Positions 34,101-40,300 of a stretch of 64,000 nucleotides of DNA are shown piece after piece. Each line of letters starts with the position of its first letter. The first letter of the stretch is position 1. The position numbers were made by a program, and so were the translations under genes. This DNA comes from Chinchilla lanigera (lineage: Eukaryota > Chordata > Mammalia > Rodentia > Chinchillidae), in contig NW_004955402.1 in NCBI RefSeq assembly GCF_000276665.1, positions 634,251 through 698,250 of the forward strand. The letters run 5' to 3'. The notes under the pieces were generated by a model. It was given only the letters and a program-made list of their open reading frames with translations, ran no database searches and was not told where the DNA came from.

Positions 34101-35457
34101 AGTACCCTTCAGTTAGTGGGGTCACAGGGCTTTCCTGTCGTCCTAATAATTTTGTTTTCTGCTTCTTTCAATGAGCATATGTTACTTTTAGAATTAGAAA
34201 AAAAAAATGTTTTAAAGGGCTCAAAATGTGATTAGAATGTCTGAAGAAGCCCAAGATGCCTAGAAGTGATCAGACACACAACCTCACTCTGCACTCCACA
34301 CAGCCGAGGACAGCGCAGACTTACTCCTCGTCCTGGAAGCTGAGCTGCAGCCTCTCCCGGGCTTCAGGGTCACTGCAGCAACTGGGAGACAACTCGGATG
34401 GAGCTGAAAACCTCCCCTCTAAGTAGGAGGCCTGGACATCAGGACACCTGCACAAAATTATTAAGAATTAAATCATGTTTAAAATTCACCAACCACCAGG
34501 GAAACAGGACAAATAGCACACCCAGTGTTCAAAGCCACCACCTTCTGTGCAAAGCACCGAAAACTGGACGGCACCAGAGCGACGATCTGCATCCACATTG
34601 CCAGACATCTTAAAGCTGGAAGGATGAGCAGCCTCTTCAGGCCACAGGTGACCGTGTGGCTGGGGAGGAAGCAGGTGAGGAGGGGCAGGTACTGAACTAC
34701 CCGCAAGGCTGTGTGAACTGGACACATTACATTTGGAGTGTGAAAATATGGTCCATGTAACTCATCTACCTGGTTATAAAACCAGAGTAAGAACAGTTAA
34801 GAAAATAAATGCTGGTTTAGTCCCTAAGAAAGAGAAACCTGACTGGGGGAACTCAGGGTTACCAGAGAAGGGCTGGGTCGGTTCAGGAGCATGGACAGGT
34901 GGGAGGCAGGAGGAGGAGGAGGAGGAGAGCCACACCTGCCCAGGGCAGCGAGACCTGGGCTGAAAAGGAAGCACAAAGCAGCCCCAGCACAGCTCTAAAC
35001 ACACGGGGCCCCACGCCACAACCACGGGACTGGCCTTAGGAGCAACCAGGAGGTCCACCTTAGGAGACAGTTCATGAGCCTCCCGTGTAGCTACAAATGG
35101 ACTCAGAGTCTTTTCCAGGTCTGTGCTACCATCTTCTGAAACATGGAACAAGAAAGCAGGTACAACCAGTGAGGTGAGAGAGGCAGAGTGACAGAGAAGC
35201 GGAGTGAGACAAACCACGGCCCAGCGCTCCCAGGCCCAACTCCGGCCCTGCAGCCACAGCCCGGCCGGGCACGGCCACAGGCAGGCGTCTTACCTGTTAT
35301 CAGTGCTGGCTCTAGTCCTCGCAAGAGTGGAAACAGCAACAGGAAGCCCAAGTTTCGAAGAAAGAGTGACATCTTCCAAAACCCCACTATTACCAAGTAA
35401 CGAATTGGCTAGAAAACTTGGAAATGACTCTTCTGTTATGCCACGAAAATCTTCCAT
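926..35457 (-). CDS. CEP192: CEP192 (SPD-2 family centrosome scaffold), N-terminal 1481 codons in 20 coding exons, 3' end outside window
   Basis: Cep192 organises pericentriolar material. It binds PLK4 for centriole duplication and Aurora A/PLK1 for spindle-pole maturation. Coding exons in transcript order: 35457-35294, 34447-34325, 29390-29227, 27559-27507, 26995-26875, 25140-24992, 23994-23853, 23101-22998, 21476-21134, 20232-20092, 18000-17936, 16691-16482, 13678-13552, 12495-12365, 9130-8317, 8234-8108, 7123-6952, 4529-3617, 2198-2050, 1156-926. All junctions are AG/GT, phases agree throughout, and the sum (4443 nt) is divisible by three without a stop. The translation follows the human protein as I remember it from MEDFRGI to AIAESPVIE. 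The start ATG is in the second exon. The N terminus and the PLK4- and Aurora-A-binding segments are well conserved; residues of about 680-1350 are much more diverged. The gene continues past base 1, so roughly 1000 residues are missing. Confidence 0.95.
2050..2198 (-). CDS. CEP192: CEP192 coding exon: start of PapD-like/SPD-2 domain region (residues 1355-1404)
   Basis: The acceptor is TCTCTGGCAG. It reads SVRVPEELRFPHACCMGIAS, then NPTDRWLQVSVAVLSVSVNG. The donor is GAGAAG|gtgagc, phase 0. The alternating hydrophobic pattern fits the beta-sandwich repeats of the Cep192/SPD-2 C-terminal half. Confidence 0.95.
2456..2692 (+). mobile_element. B1-type SINE, variant and extended
   Basis: Starts CCAGGCATGGTGGCAC, but its next part (CTGGCGATAACGTGTTCATT) departs from B1. 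It contains two copies of the 'ggccagcct' half and ends in an A-run. It shares the unusual segment with the SINE at 3343-3496. Confidence 0.75.
3343..3496 (+). mobile_element. B1-type SINE, same variant as 2456-2692
   Basis: Contains AAGCTGGCGACAGTGTGTTC and CTTCAGAGGC, like the upstream copy. Ends in a CTCAAAAAAATAAG tail. A short B1 head fragment lies just before it at 3168-3195. Confidence 0.75.
3617..4529 (-). CDS. CEP192: CEP192 large coding exon, 913 nt, with alanine/aspartate repeat (residues 1051-1355)
   Basis: The acceptor is TGTCACACACAG. It reads SDLTSELSTAIIRASPLPPK. It contains VCGFSGRPPYPGVAGDHVQN and ends CGIEPWDSGMMAGFG, all with clear human counterparts. Between them, residues 1204-1227 (bases 3999-4070) are almost pure Ala/Asp/Thr from imperfect GCT-GAC repeats that I do not recall from human. 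The donor is TTTG|gtaaga, phase 1. The exon is GC-rich compared with its flanks, and the antisense strand is also open, by chance. Confidence 0.95.
3999..4070 (-). repeat. Coding Ala/Asp/Thr repeat in CEP192
   Basis: Twenty-four codons built from GCT, GAC, GCC and ACT in near-perfect 6-bp units encode alternating Ala-Asp followed by Ala/Thr. It lies in a linker just before the conserved CGFSG block. It looks like microsatellite growth within a coding exon that kept the frame. Confidence 0.9.
4971..5121 (-). mobile_element. B1 SINE
   Basis: Reverse-strand B1 with its A-tail as the T-run at about 4971-4985 and a CCTCAGCCTC box. Lies in the intron upstream of the 913-nt CEP192 exon. Confidence 0.9.
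6952..7123 (-). CDS. CEP192: CEP192 coding exon (residues 993-1050)
   Basis: The acceptor is CTTCTCTTCAG. It reads GASESLDLAACTQKCPAESE, then ASRLTYLSEQESTCPTSATN. The donor is GCAAG|gtgggc, phase 0. SRLTYLSEQES matches human SRLTYVSEPES. Confidence 0.95.
7738..7800 (+). mobile_element. Degenerate ID SINE fragment
   Basis: GTGTAGCTCAGCCACAGAGT resembles the ID A-box region. Diverged. Confidence 0.5.
7822..7950 (+). mobile_element. B1 SINE lacking the internal duplication
   Basis: Full head (CAGGCGTGGTGGTGCATGCC) and a 14-A tail. The 'cctgggctacaaagtgagc' unit is absent, so this is a short B1 form. Confidence 0.9.
8108..8234 (-). CDS. CEP192: CEP192 coding exon (residues 951-993)
   Basis: The acceptor is TTCCCGGCAG. 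After the split Asp codon it reads CRNASAEHAGAGSEEEQESF, then WPSTSPLSHSSPSEGS. A downstream AG (exon start 8227) breaks phase and is rejected. The donor is TCAGG|gtacgt, phase 2. The block STSPLSHSSPSE is identical to human. Confidence 0.93.
8317..9130 (-). CDS. CEP192: CEP192 large coding exon, 814 nt (residues 680-951)
   Basis: The acceptor is TGATTTCTAG. It begins DSFFRNNKLQHKEELPDHGD and runs through RISTIASAIADASVSTDPSQ, a conserved segment. The remainder is Ser/Glu-rich and poorly conserved, probably disordered. The donor is TGTGG|gtgagt, phase 1. Only 82 bases separate it from the next exon. Confidence 0.95.
9525..9607 (+). mobile_element. ID SINE
   Basis: A-box TAGCTCAGTGG and B-box-like GAGTTCGATTCC, then an A-rich tail. 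tRNA-derived. Sits between CEP192 exons at 9130 and 12365. Confidence 0.9.
9892..9975 (+). mobile_element. ID SINE
   Basis: GGGGCTGGGGATTTAGCTCA head and GAGTTCGATTCCCGGTAC box, followed by a (AAAAT)n-type tail to about 10005. Confidence 0.9.
10518..10671 (+). mobile_element. B1 SINE
   Basis: Full-length duplicated B1 with an AAAAAGACAAAAAAAAG tail. Confidence 0.92.
11369..11521 (+). mobile_element. B1 SINE
   Basis: Duplicated B1, moderately diverged, with a polyA tail. Confidence 0.9.
11771..12065 (+). mobile_element. Two adjacent B1 SINEs
   Basis: An old monomeric copy (11771-11897, with CCTTGGCAACTCAATAGCTT) is followed at once by a duplicated copy (11912-12065). Confidence 0.85.
12069..12240 (+). 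mobile_element. Two ID-type SINE fragments
   Basis: 12069-12142 is degenerate. 12160-12240 keeps GTAGCTCAGTGGTAGAGCAC and GGGGTTCAGTCCC, closer to an older ID/tRNA-Ala type than to the young ID copies elsewhere. Confidence 0.75.
12365..12495 (-). CDS. CEP192: CEP192 coding exon (residues 636-679)
   Basis: The acceptor is TCTTCTGCAG. It reads GDLNEQSQAQLSQGSVTLQV, then HDVTLTATEGTAE. The donor is GCGGAG|gtactg, phase 0. Confidence 0.95.
12845..12965 (-). mobile_element. B1 SINE, truncated at its 5' end
   Basis: The T-run and TAGTTCAGGCTGGGC half are present. It stops after CCTCAGCCTC, missing the B1 head. Confidence 0.85.
13552..13678 (-). CDS. CEP192: CEP192 coding exon (residues 594-636)
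   Basis: The acceptor is ATTTTGTAG. It reads PSFGYFIRSPEKSTPVALIS, then NSEKEMAHLNSSLSSG. The donor is CTTCAG|gtaatg, phase 1. Confidence 0.95.
14385..14519 (-). mobile_element. B1 SINE
   Basis: Reverse B1 with both duplicated units, diverged. Confidence 0.85.
15085..15152 (+). mobile_element. ID-like fragment
   Basis: GGCAGAGCACTTGCCTAGTG and an ACCCAGCACCACC end. Old. Confidence 0.55.
15446..15805 (+). mobile_element. Cluster of old monomeric B1 and ID fragments
   Basis: B1-like pieces at 15446-15552 and 15650-15712 alternate with ID-like pieces at 15571-15625 and 15720-15805. All are diverged and partial. Confidence 0.65.
16178..16267 (-). mobile_element. ID SINE
   Basis: Reverse ID with CTTGCCAGGCAAGCGC and a GAGCTACATCCCCAGCCC end. 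Confidence 0.9.
16290..16442. mobile_element. MaLR-type LTR 3' fragment
   Basis: ACTGTGAGCCAAAATAAACT and a GACTGAGAAGACA end match the 3' ends of the LTRs at 20469 and 59706. Confidence 0.55.
16482..16691 (-). CDS. CEP192: CEP192 coding exon, 210 nt (residues 524-593)
   Basis: The acceptor is TTTTTCTAG. It reads EENIDAQSTSAVLGDTSWTA, then SYLRLSLGEFFAQRSEALGC, ending GGGSSVKR. The donor is AAAAGA|gtgagt, phase 0. It is strongly conserved with human. Confidence 0.96.
17192..17360 (+). mobile_element. B1 SINE
   Basis: Full duplicated B1 ending in an interrupted A-tail. Confidence 0.9.
17585..17757 (-). mobile_element. Two ID SINEs in reverse orientation
   Basis: An older copy (17590-17662) and a younger one (17670-17755, with GCTTGCCAAGCAGGCGCTGT). 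The shared CAGAGATACATTT on both sides of the younger copy (17660-17672 and 17752-17765) looks like its target-site duplication. Confidence 0.8.
17936..18000 (-). CDS. CEP192: CEP192 coding exon, 65 nt: Aurora A-binding region, part 2 (residues 502-523)
   Basis: The acceptor is CTTTTTTTAAG. It reads SEVLDLIAKDEEEFNKEHQF and ends IQ. The donor is TACAG|gtttgt, phase 0. It is near identical to the human segment. It is too short to stand out as an open frame. Confidence 0.95.
18246..18590. mobile_element. Two monomeric B1/7SL-type SINEs in opposite orientation
   Basis: 18246-18370 is plus strand (CAGGAGTTCAAGGCCAGCCT). 18395-18590 is minus strand with an ID-like head and a B1 end (GTGCTGGGATTACAGGCGTA), possibly a B1-ID dimer. 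Confidence 0.7.
18785..19160. mobile_element. Old LINE-1-like fragment
   Basis: TTCCAGCTTGGGGCTAATAC, GTCACTGGGCCATGAACAGG and GGTGCCACTTTACTCTCCCG resemble a diverged mammalian L1 region I recognise from memory. Boundaries are approximate. Confidence 0.45.
19902..20024 (-). mobile_element. B1 SINE with internal deletion
   Basis: Reverse B1, one duplicated unit partly deleted. It ends about 70 bases from the donor of the Aurora-A-binding CEP192 exon at 20092. Confidence 0.88.
20092..20232 (-). CDS. CEP192: CEP192 coding exon: Aurora A-binding region, part 1 (residues 455-502)
   Basis: The acceptor is TATTTTAG. It reads NFPQNVVYQNEEGRWVTDLA, then YYMSFNNKQDLNVSLSEMNE. The donor is TGGTT|gtaagt, phase 1. 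This is the most conserved part of the N-terminal half; the human equivalent is in the Aurora A-binding segment. Confidence 0.97.
20469..20887 (+). mobile_element. Solo MaLR-type LTR with 5-bp target duplication
   Basis: A 419-bp element is flanked by CTAGG on both sides (20464-20468 and 20888-20892). It has AAATAAACCCTTTCTCC near its end and terminates AGTAACTAAGACA. The first bases are TA instead of the expected TG, probably a point change. Confidence 0.75.
21134..21476 (-). CDS. CEP192: CEP192 coding exon, 343 nt (residues 341-455)
   Basis: The acceptor is TTTTTCAAG. It reads ESTEEDVLVQSPRVTSEKLH, and ends at VWSPTCKRRTYQCSESMDKS. The donor is AGACC|gtaagg, phase 1. The peptide WSPTCKRRTYQC corresponds to human WSPTCERRTCEC. 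Relative to human, about ten residues are missing at its start. Confidence 0.92.
21785..21842 (-). other. Candidate frame-breaking cassette exon in CEP192 intron
   Basis: Acceptor ATTCTTCACAG and donor ATTG|gtaact bracket 58 nt. It reads FYEADGDTNGLKQSYRDFIG in phase with the upstream exon. The flanking exons join phase 0 to phase 0, so including 58 nt shifts the frame and soon meets a stop. Confidence 0.35.
22370..22680. mobile_element. Old MaLR-like LTR fragment
   Basis: GTCTTCCCCCAAGAAGATAC and ATCCCAGTCCTAACCCAAGC recall MLT/MST LTR starts. Strongly diverged, ends unclear. Confidence 0.4.
22998..23101 (-). CDS. CEP192: CEP192 coding exon (residues 306-340)
   Basis: The acceptor is GTTCTCAG. 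With the split Ser codon it reads SQCVGPGDGRMLVDGVFPSS, then PNTWRVEKGRADHTK, the counterpart of human SNSIGTGD...GTWGTEKEIENLK. The donor is CCAAA|gtaagt, phase 0. It is weakly conserved but phase-consistent on both sides. Confidence 0.85.
23610..23793 (+). mobile_element. Old monomeric B1 plus ID fragment
   Basis: 23610-23722 B1-like (AGGTCAGCCTGGGAATCTTA) and 23742-23793 ID-like. They end about 60 bases from CEP192 exon 23853-23994. Confidence 0.65.
23853..23994 (-). CDS. CEP192: CEP192 coding exon (residues 259-306)
   Basis: The acceptor is CTTTCAACAG. It reads ANENSSQRWKFQSRSNSSLV, then EESRVGLSGT. The donor is AACCA|gtaagt, phase 1. It matches human ANENGSLNCKFQSENNSSLI. Confidence 0.93.
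24992..25140 (-). CDS. CEP192: CEP192 coding exon: acidic PLK4-binding segment (residues 209-258)
   Basis: The acceptor is TATTGGTAG. It reads DDDINDEEFYDDHLEAYFEQ, then LAIPAMIYEGLEGQ. In human Cep192 this acidic stretch with the DDHLEAYFEQLAIP helix binds the PLK4 cryptic polo box and is nearly unchanged here. The donor is GTCAG|gtatgt, phase 0. Confidence 0.97.
25195..25372 (+). mobile_element. MaLR-type LTR 3' half
   Basis: ACTTGAGCCAAAATAAGCCT and an AAAGTAACTAAGATACA end; same family as 20469-20887, 5' part missing. Confidence 0.6.
25373..25507 (+). mobile_element. LINE-1 3'-region fragment
   Basis: ATTCACAGTAGCCAGAAAGT and GACAATGGAATGATATTCAG are typical of the L1 ORF2 end/3'UTR. 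The B1 at 25508 follows directly. Confidence 0.7.
25508..25656 (+). mobile_element. B1 SINE
   Basis: Duplicated B1 inserted in or next to the L1 fragment. Confidence 0.9.
26875..26995 (-). CDS. CEP192: CEP192 coding exon (residues 169-209)
   Basis: The acceptor is TTCTTTTAG. It reads IVEPDGRKLPEDTIPNSDFS, then HVSLLENEKLMSLTSLEDSS. The donor is TTCTG|gtacgg, phase 1. It leads directly into the acidic PLK4-binding segment of the next exon. Confidence 0.95.
27507..27559 (-). CDS. CEP192: CEP192 coding exon, 53 nt (residues 151-168)
   Basis: The acceptor GTTAACAG precedes AC|CCT TCT GCT GAC TTC. It reads PSADFHVRSRMNNQEYK, matching human DFHLQSWMNNKEPK. The donor is ACAAG|gtaaat, phase 0. Confidence 0.93.
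28557..28650 (+). mobile_element. ID SINE with target-site duplication
   Basis: GGGGCTGGGG head, A-rich tail. TTCAAATGATTCACTTTGG precedes (about 28538-28556) and is repeated with one extra base pattern after it (28653-28671), a duplication of about 18 bp. Confidence 0.88.
28728..28891. repeat. AT-rich (TA)n tract between direct repeats
   Basis: About 100 bases of interrupted TATA/GTTATATATA repeats. Both ends carry a near-identical TAATTCA..AGTTACATAAAA segment (28728-28750 and 28869-28891). Confidence 0.8.
29227..29390 (-). CDS. CEP192: CEP192 coding exon (residues 96-151), weak donor
   Basis: The acceptor is CTCTCTCTAG. The frame reads KKSNTASPHPSHAVLK, then LLSLQSEGPGAEEQPAD, aligning with the human KKSYVESQ...SALQMETAGPEEEPAG segment. 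An internal CTTCAG at about 29327 mimics an acceptor, but starting there loses the human-like residues upstream. The donor is CACCAG|gtcctg, far from the GTRAGT consensus; it is chosen because it gives the phase 1 needed by the next exon. Confidence 0.85.
29509..29940 (+). mobile_element. ID SINE split by an LTR
   Basis: The ID 5' part (AGGGATATAGCTCAGTGGTA ... CCTGGCAAGC) ends at 29551 and its 3' part resumes at 29898 with CAAGCGCAAGGTCCCGAG. Removing the LTR and one CAAGC restores the ID consensus. Confidence 0.9.
29552..29897 (-). mobile_element. Solo MaLR-type LTR inserted in the ID SINE
   Basis: A 346-bp element begins TGTCTTGGTTACTTTTCTCC and ends AAACCATAACA, flanked by CAAGC on both sides (29547-29551 and 29898-29902). 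Its orientation is reverse: on the minus strand it shows GCGAAATAAACC near the 3' end. The element is younger than the ID copy. Confidence 0.88.
30489..30575 (+). mobile_element. ID SINE with target-site duplication
   Basis: Near-consensus ID. AAAAGGCAGTCTA precedes (about 30474-30487) and recurs after the tail (about 30587-30600). Confidence 0.92.
30600..32430. other. CEP192 intron stretch without recognised features
   Basis: C-rich on the plus strand. Several open frames exist on both strands, but none resembles a known protein and none has matching phases to the neighbouring CEP192 exons. I recognise no repeat family here. Confidence 0.5.
32437..32834 (-). mobile_element. Two B1 SINE 5' fragments in reverse orientation
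   Basis: 32437-32503 and 32767-32834 each carry only the B1 head and box (CCTCAGCCTC / GATTACAGGTGTGCGCTACC). Confidence 0.8.
32875..33028 (+). mobile_element. B1 SINE
   Basis: Full duplicated B1 with a CAAAAAGACC tail. Confidence 0.92.
33187..33850 (+). mobile_element. Tandem SINE cluster (four B1, one ID)
   Basis: B1 copies at 33187-33335, 33341-33452 (short form), 33461-33625 and 33652-33757 (old monomer), then an ID at 33764-33850. All are in the same orientation and nearly abutting. A (GAAA)n run lies at 33628-33644. Confidence 0.85.
34325..34447 (-). CDS. CEP192: CEP192 coding exon (residues 55-96)
   Basis: The acceptor TTTTGTGCAG precedes G|TGT CCT GAT. It completes an Arg codon and reads CPDVQASYLEGRFS, then ERLQLSFQDEE. 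A second AG at 34433-34432 (in front of GCC TCC) would also look like an acceptor, but it loses frame with the start exon. The donor is GAGGA|gtaagt, phase 2. Confidence 0.93.
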
Positions 35458-35461
35458 CTCA
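35294..35461 (-). CDS. CEP192: CEP192 exon with start codon (residues 1-55)
   Basis: The acceptor is GTTGTTGCAG. Four bases later comes ATG at 35457-35455. The reading frame gives MEDFRGITEESFPSFLANSL and continues to ASTDNR. The Ser43-Thr44 pair in PVAVSTLAR is kept; in human Cep192 Thr44 is a reported PLK1 polo-box docking site. The donor is AACAG|gtaaga at 35293, phase 2. Bases 35458-35461 are 5'UTR. Confidence 0.95.
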
Positions 35462-35490
35462 CTGCAACAACAAAAGGGTTTTATTTTTGC

Positions 35491-35642
35491 TTTTCTGTCT
35501 TTTTGAGGCAGGGTCTTGCTATGTAGTTCAGACTAGCCTTGAGCTCATTTTGGAGCCCAGGTTGGCCTCAAGCTCACAATGATCCTCCTGCCTCAGCCTC
35601 CTGAGTGCTGGGATTACAGGTGTGCGCCACCACGCCTGGCTG
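35491..35642 (-). mobile_element. B1 SINE next to the CEP192 start exon
   Basis: Full reverse B1. Its T-rich tail lies only about 30 bases upstream of the acceptor of the ATG exon and may supply part of the polypyrimidine context. Confidence 0.92.
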
Positions 35643-36548
35643 ACAAAAGTATTTTTATAAATAAATAGTACTATAAAACCTTTTTAAGTGGTTAAACGCA
35701 GGTTTCAATAATCTCAGAAAATTAATAGTCATAAGAAACAATTTTTTCCTGCAGCATCCCTAAGAGAGAACATTATATGAAAATATGCTGGGGTAACGGA
35801 AATCTCAGAATACCTGGCTGCTTTACAGCTGAGAACAGACACCCAACAGTGAACTGACTGTCTTATCATCAGGACTGCTACAATCAACCCAAAGTAAGAC
35901 TGGTAAGAGTAAGACTGTTCCAACAGATTTCTGGTAGTACAGACTAACTTAATTATTCAGTAACGTAGCAAGTGCAGACCACAAAGGAGCTATAATGATT
36001 GTTCACGGAAGCTCACCTCTCCACTCTGCACCTGGCCCAACCCCTGTCTCTAGGCACCAACAATCACTCACTCTAGCAGGGCCCCTCTTCCACATGCCAT
36101 TCTTCCCTGCACCTCTCCCCAAGCTGTGTGCACTGCCAGCTGTCTAAGTCCTCCTGAGCTCACCCCTACCAGGCTTCCACCCCACCGTCCCACTGCAACA
36201 GGGCTGGCCCACCTCACACCTCCCTCGCTGCTGCTGGGCCCTAGAAAGTTACCTCAACCTAACAGAACACATGTGATGTATATTCCTTTACTCAACCTCT
36301 AGATGCAGCTGCCAGTTTTCCAGCTCCTCAGCTGCTTCTTTCCTTCTATCTCCTGGGCCTTCCCGCAGTGGAAGGCTCAGAGCTGGTTCTAGTCCTCCCT
36401 CACTCCTGGGCCACACTACTTTCAGTGTCAGAGCTTTAAATACTGTAAGAGAGCTATAGCTATAGCTTGGGATTCTCCCTCTGAACTTCAGATACTCAAC
36501 TACCAGCAAGACATCTTCACTTAAACACCTAACAGGCACGTAAAACTC

Positions 36549-36671
36549 ATTTTTTTTGAGACAGGGTCTCACTATGTAGTTCGGACTGGCCTCAACTCAC
36601 TATGCAGCCCACCTATTCTGGCTCAGCCTCCTGTGTGCTAGGACTACAGATGTGCACTGCTACACCCAGCG
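36549..36671 (-). mobile_element. B1 SINE
   Basis: Reverse B1 with a small internal deletion after CTATGCAGCCCA. Confidence 0.88.
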
Positions 36672-38393
36672 CACAAAACTCAAACCTTGACTATACCTGC
36701 TTCCACTGATCAAGAAAGCCTGCTCTTCCGTCTTCTCCACCAGAGAAAATGACAACTCCAACCTCCACCTGCTTAGGCCAAACACTGGGGCCATCACTGG
36801 TCTCCTCAGCCTCTGACACCTGAGCCATCCATTGGCCCCTGAAGGCTACGCTTTAAGGAGCATCTGAAACCGCCAGGCCTCAGAGCTGCGGGTGCCGCCT
36901 CCTGCCACGCTGCCTCTGGCCTCAGGGAAGCAGATCTGGATCCATCGACCTTGCTCACACCCACCCTGCACCACTGGCTTCCCCACAGCACTCAGTGAGA
37001 GCCAGGCCTGATGGCGCAGGGAGGGGCTGGGGATACAGCTCAGTGGTATAAGTGCCTGTCTGATGGCCCAGGGTGGCGGGGTCCGCGACCCAGTCTTCTC
37101 CCACCATCCCACCGACCATGCCAGCCACTGCTGTCACTCAGAAGCGTCAGGCAGGCTCTGTCCGGGGCTCAACTTCTGCCCAGCCCGAGGCTCCGGGTGT
37201 GCCTCACCTTGCCAGTCTCCCCTTTCACACCCTGGTGCTTGCAGTCACCAGAGCTCCACACGGGGCCCCCAACCTCCCCGCCCGGCCTCAGCAGCACTGA
37301 CCACCCCTCAGCAGCCGGGTGCTCACCTCTTCATCTGTTCCCCAATATAAGCTCCGCCTGTTTGGTAACTTACCACTGCACCCCTGAGCAGTGCTAGTAC
37401 AGAGGAGCCCTTGACGCGTCTGCCGGGGGAAGGATGGGCAGATGTTTTCAAACTCCGTCAGCACACAACAAATCATCACCAGCGTTAAGTCAATGAGCAC
37501 CTCCTCTCAGGCATTCCACTCTTCCACATTTCTCACGAGCCTCCCTTATGGATCTCGTGAACACGCTCAAAAGGTTCCCACAGAAGGATGGAGAAGCCAG
37601 AAAACAACCTGGCCTATTGGTCCCCTGCGTTCTTGCCACCACCTTCTGGTCCTCCCTCACAGCCCAGGGTCCAGGAGAACGACGCACACTCCCACAACTA
37701 CTTTTTCCACATCGCACCTGGTGCCCCTCTCTGTCTGCTCCTCCTCACCAGGCTTATCCAGGATTCTGACCTCAACTCTAAGTCACGCAGCTTACATCGT
37801 GCACCCTACAGGTTGCAACTCAAACACCTTCAGGCGCAAGAACACAGGACAGTAAGTCAGCTGGAAATTATAGGCCTGCAGACAATTAAGCACAGCCAAA
37901 ACACTTGCCAGGCAAAGCACATCCACTGGTGTAGTGGACTCCTGAGGGCAAAACCCATGTGCAAAACACACCCTGAAGCCCATAACTACACCCTCCCTGC
38001 CTGAGAGCCCCGTCTCCACACTTCTCTCCGGCCACCCAGGAACCAAAGGCACTGTGCACTAGGAGTCAGGCACGGTGCCCGATGCAACCTGGGGAGGCCC
38101 TGTCACCCCTCCAACCTCCCCTCTCACCACCGACGGGGTTTGTCCCTGCAGCCCTCCCAATCCTGAACCACCTCACGGCCTAGGAGTCTTCTCCAAGGGC
38201 TTTGCTTCTTTCTGCCTTTCCGCATCTAGGTGAAGCCATCTCTCATCAAGTTCAACTGTCTCTCACAAGTCCACACAGTGGTCTCGCTATCTATCACACC
38301 CATTCGAATTTCCTCCAGCACTTACCACTATTCATTTTGTACCTGTCTGTCTTCTCCCACCAAAACAACTGCCCTCTAAAAGAAAGGGCCAAA

Positions 38394-38545
38394 ACCAGGA
38401 GTGGCAGCACATGCCTGTAATCCTAGCACCTGGGAGGCTGAGGCAAGAGAATCACAAGTTCAAGGCCCTTCACTATGAGGAGCTACACAGTGAGTTCACA
38501 GCCAGCCTGAACCACACGGCGACACAGTGTCTCAAAAAGAAGAGC
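38394..38545 (+). mobile_element. B1 SINE
   Basis: Diverged duplicated B1 carrying an extra CTTCACTATGAGGAG segment in the middle. Confidence 0.85.
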
Positions 38546-40132
38546 AAAGGCCTTGTCTATCTGCCCATCACTGGTTCCAAAGCCTAAGATAATGCTTAGC
38601 ACATAACAGGTATTTTTATTCTGTGAAATAAAAAAAGGACTGACAACCTTCTCGGTAAGTGGCCTCAACTTTGACTTTACCCCCTTTCTGGTCAGTTTCC
38701 TGGGCAAATGTCTATCTTGTTCACCATACATTTCTAGGACCTGTTAGGAAGCTGGGAACATGTGTTGAAAGAAATAACCTATAACCCTAGCTAACTTGCT
38801 GATACTTTGTGTCTATCCTATTATCAAGAGTCATGTATTATTTCATCTACATTTTTTCTAATCCTTACATCAAATTAGCTGTTACCCTACTATTCCAGGA
38901 AGCCAGCCCAAGGAGAATCAAGAGATTCTGGGGTCACACAGGGCACACAGGGTAAGTGGGCGCAGGGGGTTTCTTATTTGGCAAGTCTGGCCCCAGAATA
39001 TTCTTTCCTGTGTATCAATACCACCTCCTGCCCAGACATCTGAGTTCTAGACCTCTATTTCCACCTCACCTATGAATGCCTCTCAGGTAGTGCAAATCAA
39101 CAAACACAAAGCCAAACCTGTCACCTTTCCTTCACCTGCTCTTCCTGTTACCGTGAGTCTTGAACCACAACATCCCTACTTCACTGGCTCTGTAAGCTGG
39201 ACATGAGAACCACTCTCATCTCCCTCGCTCTCTTAATCAGCAATTTCTAATGCACCTAACTTCAACTTTACCTCTGGAACTAAGACCCACTGTATGCTCA
39301 ATGTCTGCAGCCCAGCACTTTTTAATCAAAACTACCAAACAAGTCTTCCAACTAGTCTGCCCAAGTCTAGCCTTGTAATTACAAAATTCTTCCTTCTTTT
39401 ACAGACATATAAACCACATTAAAATATACACTGAATTCTTCAACAGTGATCACCTTTCAGAAAGGGTCAAATCCAAAATAACTTAGATGTCATTAAAAGA
39501 TCATTCATGCAACATAATGGTATCCTTCTACTTAGTACTAGAAATGAAAAATTAAATAAGGCAGTCCCTCAGGGAGCTGACAGTCTATCAAAGGATGCAC
39601 TTAGGGTTACTACTATGTGTGCAAAGGTAACACGATCCATTAGAAGCTTTCTCAATATGCGATCTAGTACCTGGTTCCACTTGTTTTCAGAAAGGATTAC
39701 ACTGTTCTACACCATCACAGATAAACCACATTCCTAAGCTTTTCCTAAAAAGGAAAATCTCTAACATCCCTCTGTATCAGATTCCCCACCCCCTGCCTTC
39801 CTGCACCATCTAAAGTGAAGATAAAGAACACTTCTATCTTCTCTTATACAATATTGGAACCAAATAGCCATTTTTTCAATTCCTCTTGCTATTTTATTTA
39901 AAGTAATGAAGTCAAATTTCACATACAGTTTTACCAATATTTACTCTAATAACATTTCTGGTACATGAAGGCTACTTTTCTGTCACTTTTAAACGTAGGT
40001 CTATGAGTACAATGAGATATTTAAAGTACATACTGCGGTCCCAAAACCTAATCAGATCTCCCAATACTCACCATTTACTCTTGGCACTTTAAAACGTACT
40101 TCAGACCGAAGTAGGCATTTGGGTAGACTTAC

Positions 40133-40300
40133 CGTAAAGTTTGCCCACAGAACTGAAACTTGGCAAAAAGGCTGATTTTGAAGCAGTGAAAATGGCAGAA
40201 CAAAGACCTCAAAATAGCCGTAAATGGGAATATTGTCACAGCAACAGCTGTCCTCCAAACCAGCGTGTGGAAAAGGACCTCATGTTTTAGGAAACAAAGT
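40133..40300 (-). other. Candidate alternative 5' noncoding exon of CEP192
   Basis: A pyrimidine-rich acceptor (GCTTTTGATTTCAG) and a strong donor (TTTACG|gtaagt) bracket 168 bp between the CpG island and the ATG exon. An ATG at 40283-40281 opens a short upstream frame that stops after about 15 codons. Confidence 0.35.

Larger units (their letters stand above)
35643..40132. other. CEP192 first-intron stretch, no further gene seen
   Basis: Mostly unique AT-rich or pyrimidine-rich DNA. Embedded: B1 minus 36549-36671, ID fragment 37023-37065, B1 plus 38394-38545. Open frames up to about 138 codons around 37000-38050 overlap on all frames and look fortuitous. Confidence 0.6.

Noticed and set aside
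34774..35140. Minus-strand frame starting after GTTTCAG with EDGSTDLEKT
   Set aside because: The acceptor is good, but joined to the start exon it gives TGG TAG at once; exon 34447-34325 fits phase and human sequence instead.
36955..38052. Several overlapping frames of 70-138 codons
   Set aside because: All frames are open at once in C-rich DNA and part is ID-derived; no homology recognised.
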